From: Streptomyces sp. NBC_00775
Lineage (GTDB): Bacteria > Actinomycetota > Actinomycetes > Streptomycetales > Streptomycetaceae
Reading direction: 5' to 3'
Length of the DNA: 64,000 bases
NCBI RefSeq assembly: GCF_036347135.1
Contig: NZ_CP108938.1
Coordinates: 3,720,001 to 3,784,000, forward strand
The position numbers and the translations under genes are program-made. The notes beneath the pieces are model-generated. The model made no database searches and was not told the origin of the DNA. It saw only the letters and a program-made list of their open reading frames with translations. This document shows, piece after piece, positions 40,621 through 49,125 of this stretch (its first letter is position 1; every line of letters begins with the position of its first letter).

Positions 40621-41393
40621 GCAGCTATGAGGCCCGCTTCAAGGTGTGGCGCGGGGACATCAAGGGCGGCGGCCTGAAGGACTTCGCGGTGGAGGTGAAC
40701 GACGGTGAGGTGGTGCTGGACATCATCCACCGGCTCCAGGCGACCCAGGCCCCCGACCTCGCCGTGCGCTGGAACTGCAAGGCGGGCAAGTGCGGTTCGT
40801 GTTCGGCGGAGATCAACGGGCGACCGCGGCTGATGTGCATGACGCGGATGTCGGTGTTCACGCGGGAGGAGACGATCACCGTCACACCGCTGCGCGCCTT
40901 CCCCGTCGTACGTGATCTCGTCACGGACGTGGGCTTCAACTACGCCAAGGCGAGGGAGGTGCCCGCCTTCGTCCCCCCTGCCGAGCTGGGTCCCGGCGAG
41001 TACCGGATGCGGCAGGAGGACGTGGACCGCTCGCAGGAGTTCCGCAAGTGCATCGAGTGCTTCCTGTGCCAGGACACCTGCCATGTCGTCCGCGACCACG
41101 AGGAGAACAAACCGGCGTTCGCGGGCCCGCGCTTCCTGATGCGGGTGGCGGAACTGGACATGCATCCGCTGGACGCGGCGGCGGAGTCGGGCCTGGACCG
41201 CAAGCGCACCGCGCAGGACGAACACGGCCTCGGCTACTGCAACATCACCAAGTGCTGCACGGAGGTCTGCCCCGAGGGCATCAAGATCACCGACAATGCC
41301 CTGATTCCCTTGAAGGAAAGGGCGGTTGACCGCAAGTACGACCCGCTGGTGTGGCTGGGGTCGAAGATCAGGCGGCGGGACCGGGAGTCGTAG
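40617..41393 (+). CDS. sdhB: Succinate dehydrogenase iron-sulfur subunit, 258 aa
   Basis: The plant-type [2Fe-2S] ligands are Cys54, Cys59, Cys62 and Cys74. The ferredoxin-like clusters use CIECFLCQDTC (Cys145, 148, 151, 155) and CNITKCCTEVCPEG (Cys208, 213, 214, 218). It passes electrons from SdhA to the membrane subunit. Start is GTG 40617, overlapping the SdhA stop by four bases. The 3' end overlaps the convergent gene by 26 bases. Confidence 0.93.
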   Translation: MSSYEARFKVWRGDIKGGGLKDFAVEVNDGEVVLDIIHRLQATQAPDLAVRWNCKAGKCGSCSAEINGRPRLMCMTRMSVFTREETITVTPLRAFPVVRDLVTDVGFNYAKAREVPAFVPPAELGPGEYRMRQEDVDRSQEFRKCIECFLCQDTCHVVRDHEENKPAFAGPRFLMRVAELDMHPLDAAAESGLDRKRTAQDEHGLGYCNITKCCTEVCPEGIKITDNALIPLKERAVDRKYDPLVWLGSKIRRRDRES

Positions 41394-41706
41394 CGGGGCC
41401 GGAGCGGCGCCGGTCGCGCATCGCGCGCTGCCGCATGACGACGCTGGTGATGATCCCGGCGCCGCACAGGAGGGAGGCGGCGAACTGGACGGGTCCGGGA
41501 CCGAACAGGGCCAGAGCCACCGGCTGCAGCCCGAGGGACGCCGTCAGCACCAGCGTCGCCTGGCCCCACAGCCGCCGCCGGACGACACGGCCGCGCGCCC
41601 GCCCCGGCAGCCAGCCGGTGCGTACGGCGGCGATCCCGACGGCGGTGCCCAGCCCCAGGAGCACGCCCGCGGCGAGGCCCAGGGCGAGGTGCCAGTCCGG
41701 GTTCAC
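41368..41706 (-). CDS. Small membrane protein, 112 aa, paralog of its neighbour
   Basis: Three hydrophobic segments (about 6-25, 45-63, 70-88). The stretch GIAAVRTGWLPGRARGRVVR has a clear counterpart in the upstream gene product (GIAAITTGWVPPWGRRRVLR), so the two are tandem paralogs. GTG 41706 overlaps the stop of the upstream gene as GTGA. The Arg-rich C-terminus is cytoplasmic if the positive-inside rule holds. Function unknown. Confidence 0.7.
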   Translation of the reverse strand: MNPDWHLALGLAAGVLLGLGTAVGIAAVRTGWLPGRARGRVVRRRLWGQATLVLTASLGLQPVALALFGPGPVQFAASLLCGAGIITSVVMRQRAMRDRRRSGPATTPGPAA

Positions 41707-42014
41707 GGGCTTGCGGGACCCGCGGGACGGCCGGGGCGCTGCCCGGCCACCTGAAGGACCGTGCCCGCGAGGAAGAGGGCCAGCCCGGTCATCGCGTAGG
41801 GCGTCATGTCGGCGTCGGGCCCGCGGAACGGCCCGAGGAACATGAACAGGGACATGCCGGCGGCCGACAGCACCGAGCCGTAGCCCCACACCTTGGGCCG
41901 CAGCACACGGCGGCGCCCCCACGGCGGCACCCAGCCGGTCGTGATCGCGGCGATCCCGAACCCCGCGAGGCCCGTCACTGCCAGCGCGGCGAACCCCACC
42001 AGATACCAGTGCAT
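41703..42014 (-). CDS. Small membrane protein, 103 aa
   Basis: Three hydrophobic segments and the GIAAITTGWVPP loop shared with the downstream paralog. Starts MHWYLVGFAALAV at ATG 42014 with GGGGGAC as ribosome site. It forms a minus-strand run with the GH18-like gene at 42198-43619, a possible tiny gene between, and the paralog. Function unknown. Confidence 0.72.
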   Translation of the reverse strand: MHWYLVGFAALAVTGLAGFGIAAITTGWVPPWGRRRVLRPKVWGYGSVLSAAGMSLFMFLGPFRGPDADMTPYAMTGLALFLAGTVLQVAGQRPGRPAGPASP

Positions 42015-42060
42015 CAGTCCCCCATTTTCCGGTGCGCGCCGAGTACGGCGCGTGCCCAGA

Positions 42061-42201
42061 TCATGGCACGCGCGAACTCGGGTTCTCCAGACACATGACC
42101 GTCTGTTGAAGGTTGCATTCCGCGATCCCGCGCAGGAACCCCGGATCCGGGAAGCCGCCGTCCAGCAGGGCTTCGCAGTGGTCCTGGAAGCGCAGCGTCA
42201 C
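42061..42201 (-). CDS. Possible small protein, 46 aa, coupled to the GH18-like gene
   Basis: GTG 42201 overlaps the stop of the GH18-like gene as GTGA. The frame encodes a cysteine-containing 46-residue protein (TLRFQDHCEALLDGGFPD ... AECNLQQTVMCLE). Codon use is mostly G/C at third positions. A competing frame here ends at 42014 on the start of the next gene, so this call is tentative. Confidence 0.4.
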   Translation of the reverse strand: MTLRFQDHCEALLDGGFPDPGFLRGIAECNLQQTVMCLENPSSRVP

Positions 42202-43619
42202 CGGACCCATCCTTCGCGGTACGCCGTCCAGTCGGACTCCGTCGCGGCGAAGTCGACGTACAGGGCGACGCCGAAGTGTTCACGGCGGCGGTCCGCGCGG
42301 GAGAGGCCGAGGCGGGTGCCGCGTACGGCCGCCGCGACCGTCTCGGCGGACCCGTGGTGGCTCATGTCGTCCTCGTGGAAGAAGGGCAGCCCCATCAGCA
42401 AGTCGGTTGATTTCGGGGTGACTTCGAGGGCGAGGGAGGTCTGCTGGGCGACGTAGCCGCCGTACAGGCTCTCCAGTGGCATGGCCGTGTCGTAGGACAT
42501 GACCGCGATCTGGTCGACGCGGCGGGCGACCTGGCCGAAGTAGGACTGGGACCACCACTTGGGGTGTCCGGTGAGGGCGCCGCGGACGGAGTTGGCCGCC
42601 GGGAGCGGGTCGATCTGGTGGGCTGCGACGGAGAGGGGGACACCGCGGGCCTTGGTGACCCGGTGCAGGTCGTCGAGGAGGGAGAGGTAGTCGCGGTTGC
42701 CCGAGTGGAGGGGTTCCAGGTCGAAGTGGACGCCGTCGAAGCCGGCCGCGAGGATCTGGCGGGTGGAGCGCACGACGGCGGCCCGGGTCGCGTCCCGCTC
42801 CAGCCGTAGCCCGACCGGCCCCTCGCTCGCCAGCTCGTCACCGAGCCAGGCCTGGACCCGCACGCCGTCCAGCTGACGGTGCACGGCCGCGATCAGCCAG
42901 CCGGCCGACGGGTACGCCGTCGCGGGCAACGTCCCGTCGTGCTCCAGCGGGCCCGCGTGCACGTACAGATCCCGGATCCCGGTACTCCGCAGCCGCGCCG
43001 CCAACGCCTTGACGTCCGCGTCCCCCTTCCGCCCGTCCACCCAGGCATGCCCCAGCCAGATCGCGTCACGGTTCCTGGTCTGCGTACCGGGCGCCAGGTC
43101 TCCGGCGTAGTTCACCCGGAGGGCGATCCCAGCGGCGAGGGCCGGAAGGAGAAGGACGAGGAGGAGCGTGAAGGCGACGCGCTTGGGCCAACGGAGATAG
43201 GGGTGACGCCAGGTCCGGGCGAGGCGCCGGATCCAGCCGGGGGTGGCACGGCGCGGGGGCTTCTCGGGGACGTTCGGGGGCGGTGCGGGGGCGTCCGCCG
43301 GCGGTGCGGGGCGGTCTGACAGCTCCGCGGGGTTGCCGGCCGGCGCTTCGGGGCGACCGGCTGACCGCGCGCCGCCGCCTGTCGGCACTTCGGGAGCACC
43401 CGTCGGCGGTGCGGGGTCGCCCGTCCGGTCCCCTCCGGCCGGGCCGGCGGCCTCCGGGGCGGGCCGGTGTACTTCGGCCGGGCCGGGCTCGTCGGCGCTC
43501 TCCAGCCGCGCTGTTCCCGCGTCGGCCGCCGCTTCGGCCTGGGCCGCGTGGGACTCCGTTCCCGGTCCCGGCCTTCCCGCGCGGTCCTCCGCCTCGGATT
43601 CCGTCCGTCCCGTATCCAT
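42198..43619 (-). CDS. Membrane-anchored GH18-like glycoside hydrolase family protein, 473 aa
   Basis: Residues 1-125 are Ala/Pro/Gly/Glu-rich and probably disordered inside the cell. Residues about 149-168 form one membrane helix. The outer domain is a TIM barrel with FDGVHFDLEPL (Asp295 to Glu302), matching the DGxxxDxE catalytic signature of family 18 (Glu302 as acid). QIAVMSYDTAMP matches the later MxYD strand. Chitinase or a related polysaccharide or lipid-sugar target is possible; several inactive family members exist. ATG 43619 follows a G-rich ribosome site. Confidence 0.72.
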   Translation of the reverse strand: MDTGRTESEAEDRAGRPGPGTESHAAQAEAAADAGTARLESADEPGPAEVHRPAPEAAGPAGGDRTGDPAPPTGAPEVPTGGGARSAGRPEAPAGNPAELSDRPAPPADAPAPPPNVPEKPPRRATPGWIRRLARTWRHPYLRWPKRVAFTLLLVLLLPALAAGIALRVNYAGDLAPGTQTRNRDAIWLGHAWVDGRKGDADVKALAARLRSTGIRDLYVHAGPLEHDGTLPATAYPSAGWLIAAVHRQLDGVRVQAWLGDELASEGPVGLRLERDATRAAVVRSTRQILAAGFDGVHFDLEPLHSGNRDYLSLLDDLHRVTKARGVPLSVAAHQIDPLPAANSVRGALTGHPKWWSQSYFGQVARRVDQIAVMSYDTAMPLESLYGGYVAQQTSLALEVTPKSTDLLMGLPFFHEDDMSHHGSAETVAAAVRGTRLGLSRADRRREHFGVALYVDFAATESDWTAYREGWVR

Positions 43620-43724
43620 CCCCCGCACCCCTCCCGTACGCCCCCGTATCCCCCGTACCTTAGGCGTCCCCACCTCGGCGTACCCCGGTCGCGTCGGCGT
43701 GCGAGCGGTCATACGCTCCCAAAT

Positions 43725-45320
43725 GTGACGTCGCCCCAGACCCGAAATCGGTCGCGCCGAGCCACGTCCCACATAGCCGTGCGGGTGGCGCATGCCGTGC
43801 TCGGGGGGCTGGTGGCGGTGGGGTGGCTGGTGCTGCCCCTGGCGAGGACGGGGAGCGGGGATCCGGCGACCCTCGCGCGGAACGTGCGGGTCACCGAGGA
43901 GGCGGGGGCGCAGGAGGCCGCGGGCGGCCCGGGCCAGGACGGGACGGCCACCGGAGATCTCGTACTGCCCCTCGTCGCGGTGGGCGCCGCGGCGGCACTG
44001 GCGGCGTACGGGTACGGGCGCCGCAAGCGGCGGGCGAGGACGCGTACGACACCGGGCGGCGGCTTCCCGCACGCCGTGCCGGTACCGATCCATGAACTCG
44101 ACGGGAACGCCCGGAGGTTACTGGTCGCCACCGACGACTGTGTCCGCACCAGTGCCGAGGAACTCGGCTGTGCCACCGCCCAGTTCGGAGACGAAGCCGT
44201 CAAGCCGTACGCGCAGGCGCTGGCGTACGCGAAGTCCGAGCTGGCGGAGGCCTTCCGGCTGCGACAGCGGCTCGACGACGCGGCCCCGGCGGACAGCCGG
44301 GGCATGCTGGAGGAGATCGTCCTTCGCTGCACGGAGGCGGGTCAGCGGCTGGACTCGGAGGCGGCCGGGTTCGACCAGCTGCGCGCCCTGGAGCGGAACG
44401 CGGCGACCGCGCTGGAGTACGCGGAGACCCGCTTCCGTGAGCTCGCCGCACGCATCCCGGCCACGGAGACGACGCTCGTCGACCTCCACAAGCGGTACGC
44501 CCCCTCCGCGCTCCTCCCGGTCACGGGCCACGTCGAACAGGCCAAGGACCGGCTCGTGTTCGCCACGATCCATCTCAACCAGGCGCGGCAGTCCCTCGAC
44601 CGGGGCGACGTCGGCAAGGCCACCACGTATCTGCGCGCGGCGGAGGGGGCCGTGGACCAGGCGGGCGTCCTCGTGAACGGTGTCGACCGGCTGGCGGGCG
44701 AACTTGCCTCGGCCGCGGGGCAGTTGCCCGCCGCGCTCACCGGAGTGGAGGCCGCTCTCGTGGAGGCCCGCCGCCGGCTGGTGACCGCCGGTGCCGGTGC
44801 GCTGCCCGGGCATGTCGCGCACGCCGAGGCGCTCCTCGCCGACGTACGCCGGTTGACGGCGGCCGGACCGTACGACCCTGTGGACGTCCTGCGGCTCGTT
44901 GCCGAGGCGGGCACGGTGCTCGCCTCGACGTCCGGCGGCGTCCCTTCCTCCGAGGGCGCCGGCGGCCTCCTCGACCACGCTCTCCTGCCCGCCCGCGGTG
45001 CGGTCGCCGTCGCGGGGGGATTCATCACGACGCATCGGGGGGCTGTGGGGTGCGAGGCGCGTACGCGGTTGGCGGAGGCGGAACGTCATCTCGCCCTGGC
45101 GCCTCTCCTCCTCGAAGTCCAGCGGGCCGATGTTCTTGCCCGTCGGGCGCGGGAGCTTGCCGAGCGGGACGTGCGGGCCTTCGGCAATCCGTACGGGGGG
45201 TGTGAGGGGGCCGGAGTGGGGGGTGCCGTGCTGGGCGGGATCCTCCTCGGCGTCGGAGGCGGCCCCGCGAGCTTCGGCGGCCCCCGAACACGATCCCGCC
45301 GGGCAACGCCCCCCACCTGA
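43725..45320 (+). CDS. TPM-family-like membrane protein lacking the TPM domain, 531 aa
   Basis: A short hydrophobic N-terminus (about 15-37, signal or anchor) is followed by a helix near residues 80-97 (VLPLVAVGAAAALAAYGYG) and a long cytoplasmic-looking coiled-coil region. Segments such as QARQSLDRGDVGKATTYLRA, LLPARGAVAVAGGFITTHRG and ARTRLAEAERHLALA match the C-terminal half of Streptomyces TPM-domain proteins. The TPM domain itself is absent. Ends in a Gly-rich tail (GGAVLGGILLGVGG), also typical of that family. Start GTG 43725 is the best fit but lacks a strong ribosome site. Function unknown. Confidence 0.7.
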   Translation: MTSPQTRNRSRRATSHIAVRVAHAVLGGLVAVGWLVLPLARTGSGDPATLARNVRVTEEAGAQEAAGGPGQDGTATGDLVLPLVAVGAAAALAAYGYGRRKRRARTRTTPGGGFPHAVPVPIHELDGNARRLLVATDDCVRTSAEELGCATAQFGDEAVKPYAQALAYAKSELAEAFRLRQRLDDAAPADSRGMLEEIVLRCTEAGQRLDSEAAGFDQLRALERNAATALEYAETRFRELAARIPATETTLVDLHKRYAPSALLPVTGHVEQAKDRLVFATIHLNQARQSLDRGDVGKATTYLRAAEGAVDQAGVLVNGVDRLAGELASAAGQLPAALTGVEAALVEARRRLVTAGAGALPGHVAHAEALLADVRRLTAAGPYDPVDVLRLVAEAGTVLASTSGGVPSSEGAGGLLDHALLPARGAVAVAGGFITTHRGAVGCEARTRLAEAERHLALAPLLLEVQRADVLARRARELAERDVRAFGNPYGGCEGAGVGGAVLGGILLGVGGGPASFGGPRTRSRRATPPT

Positions 45321-45403
45321 CCCGCCGACGAGTTCTAGCCCCAGGGGCTTCGCCCCTTCGACCCCGGGGGGTTGTGTTTCGACTGCGGGTGGGTGGGGGC
45401 TGG

Positions 45404-45465
45404 TGCAAAAGATCGCGCAGTTCCCCGCGCCCCTAAAAGGGGCGCGGGGAACTGCGCAATCTTTT
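45404..45465. terminator. Strong bidirectional terminator within repeat copy A
   Basis: Twenty-bp perfect inverted repeat (45415-45434 with 45438-45457, loop AAA), extended beyond one mismatch by AAAAGAT/ATCTTTT. Each strand therefore ends in Ts. It lies between convergent genes ending at 45320 and 45551. Confidence 0.85.
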
Positions 45466-45529
45466 AGGGGGGTCTGGGGGCGCAGCCCCCAGGGATGGGA
45501 CGGGTAGGGGCGGCGGGGGCGAAAAACCC
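45444..45529 (+). repeat. Dispersed 86-bp repeat, copy A
   Basis: Eighty-six bases starting GCGGGGAACTGCGC and ending GGCGAAAAACCC. They are identical, in inverse orientation, to 53673-53758. The stretch contains GGGGGCGCAGCCCCC, a small hairpin, and a GGGATGGGACGGGTAGGGG core. Intergenic. Confidence 0.9.
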
Positions 45530-45550
45530 CCGCTCGCCCTCCCCTCGTCC

Positions 45551-48169
45551 TCAGAACAGGCTCAGCAACGCCTCCGCCGGATCCACCAGCCCCGTCTCCC
45601 CGTCCGGCAGCGGGAGTTCGAACCACACCGTCTTGCCCCGCGGGGTCCGTCGGGAGCCCCACGCCGCGGACAGCAGGCCCACGAGCTGCAACCCCCGCCC
45701 ACCCTCGTCGGTATCACGCGCCCTCCGTCGCCGCGGCTGAACAAGCCCCGCGTCCCAGACCTCGCAGACGAGCATCCGGTCGAGCAGGAGCCGAAGCCTG
45801 ATCTCGCCCTCGCCGTAGCGCAGCGCGTTGGTCACCAGCTCGCTGACCAGGAGCTCCGCCGTGTCGACGAGGGGCTCCAGGCCCCAGGACACCAGCTGCG
45901 TACGGGCGTGTTCGCGGGCGCGCCCGACGCTGCGCGGCTCGCGCGGCAGGGTCCAGTCGCCGACGGAATCGGCGGGCAGCCCCTGGACACGTGCCATCAG
46001 CAGGGCGATGTCGTCCTCGCCGTGGTGGGTGTCGAGGGTGTTGAGGACGTGGTCGCAGACGTCCTCCAGGGGGCTGGAGGGATCGGTGAGGGCACCCACG
46101 AAGGCTTGCAGGCCTTCGTCGAGGGGATGGTCGCGCGATTCGACCAGTCCATCCGTGTAGAGCGCCAACAGTGAGCCTTCGGGTAGTTCGACCTCCACCT
46201 CCTCGAAGGGCTCGCCGCCCACGCCGAGCGGCATCCCCGGCGGCACGTCGAGCATCAGCGCGCTCTCGCCGGGCTCCACCAGCACCGGCGGCAGATGGCC
46301 CGCGTTGGCGAAGGTGCAGCGCCTGGTCACCGCGTCGTAGACCGCGTACACGCAGGTCGCGAGGTACACCTCCGACAGATCCGCGTCGCGCGGCTGCCGG
46401 GCCGCGCGGGTGGCCTGCTGGACCCCGCCGGGGGTGCCAAGGCCGCGCGCGATCTCATCCAGCGCGGAGAGGACTTCGGCGGGTTCGAGGTCGAGCAGGG
46501 CCAGTGTCCGTACGGCCGTACGGAGTTCACCCATCGCCACCGCGGCGCGCAGGCCGCGGCCCATCACGTCGCCCACCACCAACGCCGTTCGGTGGCCGGG
46601 CAGTTCGATGACGTCGAACCAGTCGCCGCCCACCTCCGTCGCCGCGTTGCCCGGCAGGTAGCGGCAGGCGATGTCCAGGCCGGAGGCCTCCGGGTCGCCC
46701 GGGGGGAGGAGGGATCTCTGCAGGATCAGCGCGCGCTCGTGCTCGCGGCGATAGAGGCGCGCGTTGTCGATACAGACGGCGGCTCGCGCGGCCAGTTCCA
46801 CCGCGAGCGCACGGTCGCGTTCCCCGAACGGCTCGCTGCCCTTCGTACGGGAGAACTGGGCGAGCCCGACGACGGTGTCGTGGGCGACCATCGGGACCGC
46901 GAGGGTGGACCGGATGAGGCCGCCCTCTTCGGCGGGGATGTGCTGGGGCCGTGCGGTGCGCAGGGCGTCCGCGCAGGGCGAGTTGAACGGGTAGTGGTGG
47001 ACCGCGCCCACGGCCACCGGTGCCGGTCCGCCGACGAAGGGCGCGTCGGAGACGGCGCTCGCGAAGGCGACCCTGCGGAGTTCGGCGCTGCCGTCGGCCA
47101 GGCCCGGCGGGGTCTCGTCGCCGGCCAGCAGGCCCTGGTAGAGGTCCACCGTGGCCAGGTCGCAGAAGCCGGGGACCACCACGTCGAGCAGTTCGCGTGC
47201 GGTGGTCTCCAGGTCGAGGGAGTTGCCTATGCGGGCGCCCGCCTCGTTCAGAAGGGCGAGATTGCGCCGGGCCGCGGCCGCCTCACGGGCTGCGGCGCGG
47301 CGGGAGGTGATGTCGGTTCCGAGCCAGGCGATACCGATGGGGCGGCCGCTGCCGCTGTGCACACGGTAGAGGTTGATGGACCAGTGACGGCGTTCGTCGG
47401 AGCCGGGCAGATAGCCGGTGACGTGCATGTCCGTGATGGAGTCGCCGGTCTCCAGGACGCGGCGCAGGGTGGCGGAGACACGCTCGGCCTCCGCGCGCGG
47501 CAGATAGTCGTGGACGCCCTTGCCGCGGTGGTCGTCGACGCCGCCGCCGAAAATCGAGGCGAACCGCTGGTTGGCGCGCCGGACCCGCAGATCCGTGTCG
47601 ATCAGCAGGAAGCCGAACGGAGATTGACCGAAAATCGACTGCGAGGCGGCGAGGTCCGTCTCGATCCGGCGCAGGGTGCGGACATCCACGACGATGCATA
47701 CGGCGGCCCGCTCACCGTCCTCCGTAGTGGTGGGCATCACATAGACCTCGGCGAGCCCCTCGGCGCCCTCGCCACCGCCCTCGGGGGCCGGCATCCGGAA
47801 GGGGACCACACCGGTCCACTCGCGCCCGTCCAGGATCTCCGCCATCTTGCGCTGCCCGAACTCACGCCGGTCGGGGGCGACGAACGCCTCGATGGGGTCC
47901 ATGCCGACAGCCCGTTCGGGGGAGATGCCGAAGAGCTGCTCGGCTCGCAGACTCCACTGGTCGACGAGCCCGTCGGCGCCGATGGAGAACGAGGCGACCT
48001 TGATGTAGTCGTAGATCGAACCGGGCGGACTGCTCTGCCACATCGCGTCGCCCATGGCGCCCCCCGTGCCCTCGCCGGGCACCGTGCGCGCGGAATCGCC
48101 CGCCGCCTCAGCCCTCGCGCGGTCCGACGGGTCCTCGGACTCCGTGGCCTTCGCTGGTATCTCGCTCAC
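45551..48169 (-). CDS. PAS-PAS-GAF-PP2C-HATPase multidomain phosphatase, 872 aa
   Basis: SpoIIE/RsbU-type serine phosphatase with sensor modules. Order by eye: PAS about 50-165, PAS about 175-290 (FLLIDTDLRVRRANQRFASIF), GAF about 305-455, PP2C about 480-690 with metal-binding GGDWFDV and GDVMGRGLRAAVAMGE, and a C-terminal RsbW-like ATPase about 720-870 (LVSELVTNALRYGEG, DTDEGGRGLQLV). Such proteins dephosphorylate anti-anti-sigma factors and may bind or phosphorylate them through the ATPase. Start GTG 48169 has GGAGGGG upstream; a longer frame to 48310 is rejected. A second RsbW-like gene lies just upstream. Confidence 0.87.
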   Translation of the reverse strand: MSEIPAKATESEDPSDRARAEAAGDSARTVPGEGTGGAMGDAMWQSSPPGSIYDYIKVASFSIGADGLVDQWSLRAEQLFGISPERAVGMDPIEAFVAPDRREFGQRKMAEILDGREWTGVVPFRMPAPEGGGEGAEGLAEVYVMPTTTEDGERAAVCIVVDVRTLRRIETDLAASQSIFGQSPFGFLLIDTDLRVRRANQRFASIFGGGVDDHRGKGVHDYLPRAEAERVSATLRRVLETGDSITDMHVTGYLPGSDERRHWSINLYRVHSGSGRPIGIAWLGTDITSRRAAAREAAAARRNLALLNEAGARIGNSLDLETTARELLDVVVPGFCDLATVDLYQGLLAGDETPPGLADGSAELRRVAFASAVSDAPFVGGPAPVAVGAVHHYPFNSPCADALRTARPQHIPAEEGGLIRSTLAVPMVAHDTVVGLAQFSRTKGSEPFGERDRALAVELAARAAVCIDNARLYRREHERALILQRSLLPPGDPEASGLDIACRYLPGNAATEVGGDWFDVIELPGHRTALVVGDVMGRGLRAAVAMGELRTAVRTLALLDLEPAEVLSALDEIARGLGTPGGVQQATRAARQPRDADLSEVYLATCVYAVYDAVTRRCTFANAGHLPPVLVEPGESALMLDVPPGMPLGVGGEPFEEVEVELPEGSLLALYTDGLVESRDHPLDEGLQAFVGALTDPSSPLEDVCDHVLNTLDTHHGEDDIALLMARVQGLPADSVGDWTLPREPRSVGRAREHARTQLVSWGLEPLVDTAELLVSELVTNALRYGEGEIRLRLLLDRMLVCEVWDAGLVQPRRRRARDTDEGGRGLQLVGLLSAAWGSRRTPRGKTVWFELPLPDGETGLVDPAEALLSLF

Positions 48170-48412
48170 GCGAACCGTCCCCTCCAGCTCACCGCGTCCG
48201 GCACCGGTCACCGGGGGCGGCTGCCCGCAGTATCCAGCACTACGGCGCCGCACAACACGGTGTTCACGATCACAGCACGGTCCCGATGGTTTTTGGACCG
48301 GCCGCGACATACTCCCAGTCTTCTAACCAGGTGGCGCCCCCTCGAATCAAAGAGTCCCGTCGGCACCAGTGGCCTGAACCAATCGGTCGCGCGCCCCCCA
48401 GCCGACGAGCCG

Positions 48413-48820
48413 TCAACCAGGCACCGCCAGCTCGAACCAGACCGTCTTTCCGCCACCCCCGGGACGGGTGCCCCAGCGCCGGGACGAGCTCGCCACGAGC
48501 TGAAGTCCACGGCCGCTCTCGTCGTCGGCGGCGGCGGTCCGTTCGCGCGGCGGATCCGGCAGCGGGTCGGAGACCTCCACCAGCAGGGCGTCCGGCACCC
48601 CGGCGGGAAGCACCAGCCGTACGCCGATGGGGCCCGTGGCATGCCGCAGGGAGTTCGTCACCAGCTCGCTGACCAGCAACGCGGCGATGTCACCGAGGGA
48701 ATCCAGCTCCCAGGTGCGCAGCTGGCCCCTGACGACGGCACGAGCGGTGCGGACGGCACCTGGCTCCGCGGGAAAGGTCCACTCGGCGCAGTCGCCTTCG
48801 GTGTCGATCACGCCGATCAC
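48413..48820 (-). CDS. RsbW-like ATP-binding protein (anti-sigma factor kinase family), 135 aa
   Basis: HATPase_c domain: N box LLVSELVTNSLRHATG and the G box DESGRGLQLVASSSRRWG, ending in GGGKTVWFEL. It belongs to the large Streptomyces family of regulatory ATPases related to RsbW/SpoIIAB. Same orientation as the PP2C phosphatase gene, whose own C-terminal ATPase domain is similar. Start GTG 48820 after GGGAAG; a GTG at 48811 is possible. Confidence 0.83.
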   Translation of the reverse strand: MIGVIDTEGDCAEWTFPAEPGAVRTARAVVRGQLRTWELDSLGDIAALLVSELVTNSLRHATGPIGVRLVLPAGVPDALLVEVSDPLPDPPRERTAAADDESGRGLQLVASSSRRWGTRPGGGGKTVWFELAVPG

Positions 48821-49125
48821 TTCCCAGGCCAGGAACCCATGTCCGGTTTCGTGGGGTTAATGGGCACATACCCGATATCCGGGATGCCTTACCGCACACG
48901 AAGGCGCACTGTGGCACGAACGGCGTACGCGACCTTCAACCCGGCCCGCCCCTACGCCCCGCCAGACCTCCGTGCGCCCCACGAGCTCTCCCGCCATCAA
49001 GCGCACCCGTGCCTTCAGGGGCGCGGGGAACTGCGCGACCAGCCCCCACCGGCCTGCAGCCAACAAACAACCCCCACCCGCACTCTCCGCGGCGCCCGCA
49101 GGGCGACCCCGTACCGGGCCGCCGG
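48821..49125. other. 305-base intergenic region with repeat copy D
   Basis: No gene seen. The Nudix-proximal half contains a partial copy of the dispersed repeat (49013-49080). The other half holds the upstream region of the RsbW-like gene. Confidence 0.5.
49013..49080 (+). repeat. Dispersed repeat, partial copy D
   Basis: Starts TTCAGGGGCGCGGGGAACTG and continues with a CCCCCACC...GCAGCC stretch closely like copy C at 53811-53880. It lacks the distal GGGATGGGACGGGTAGGGG part of copies A-C. It lies 3' of the Nudix gene, where the stem half could act in termination. Confidence 0.65.

Noticed and set aside
42014..42283. 89-codon frame ending on the start of the small membrane protein gene (TGATG).
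   Set aside because: Most of it overlaps the GH18-like gene in another frame and the composition is not protein-like. The 46-codon frame at 42061-42201 is a better candidate.
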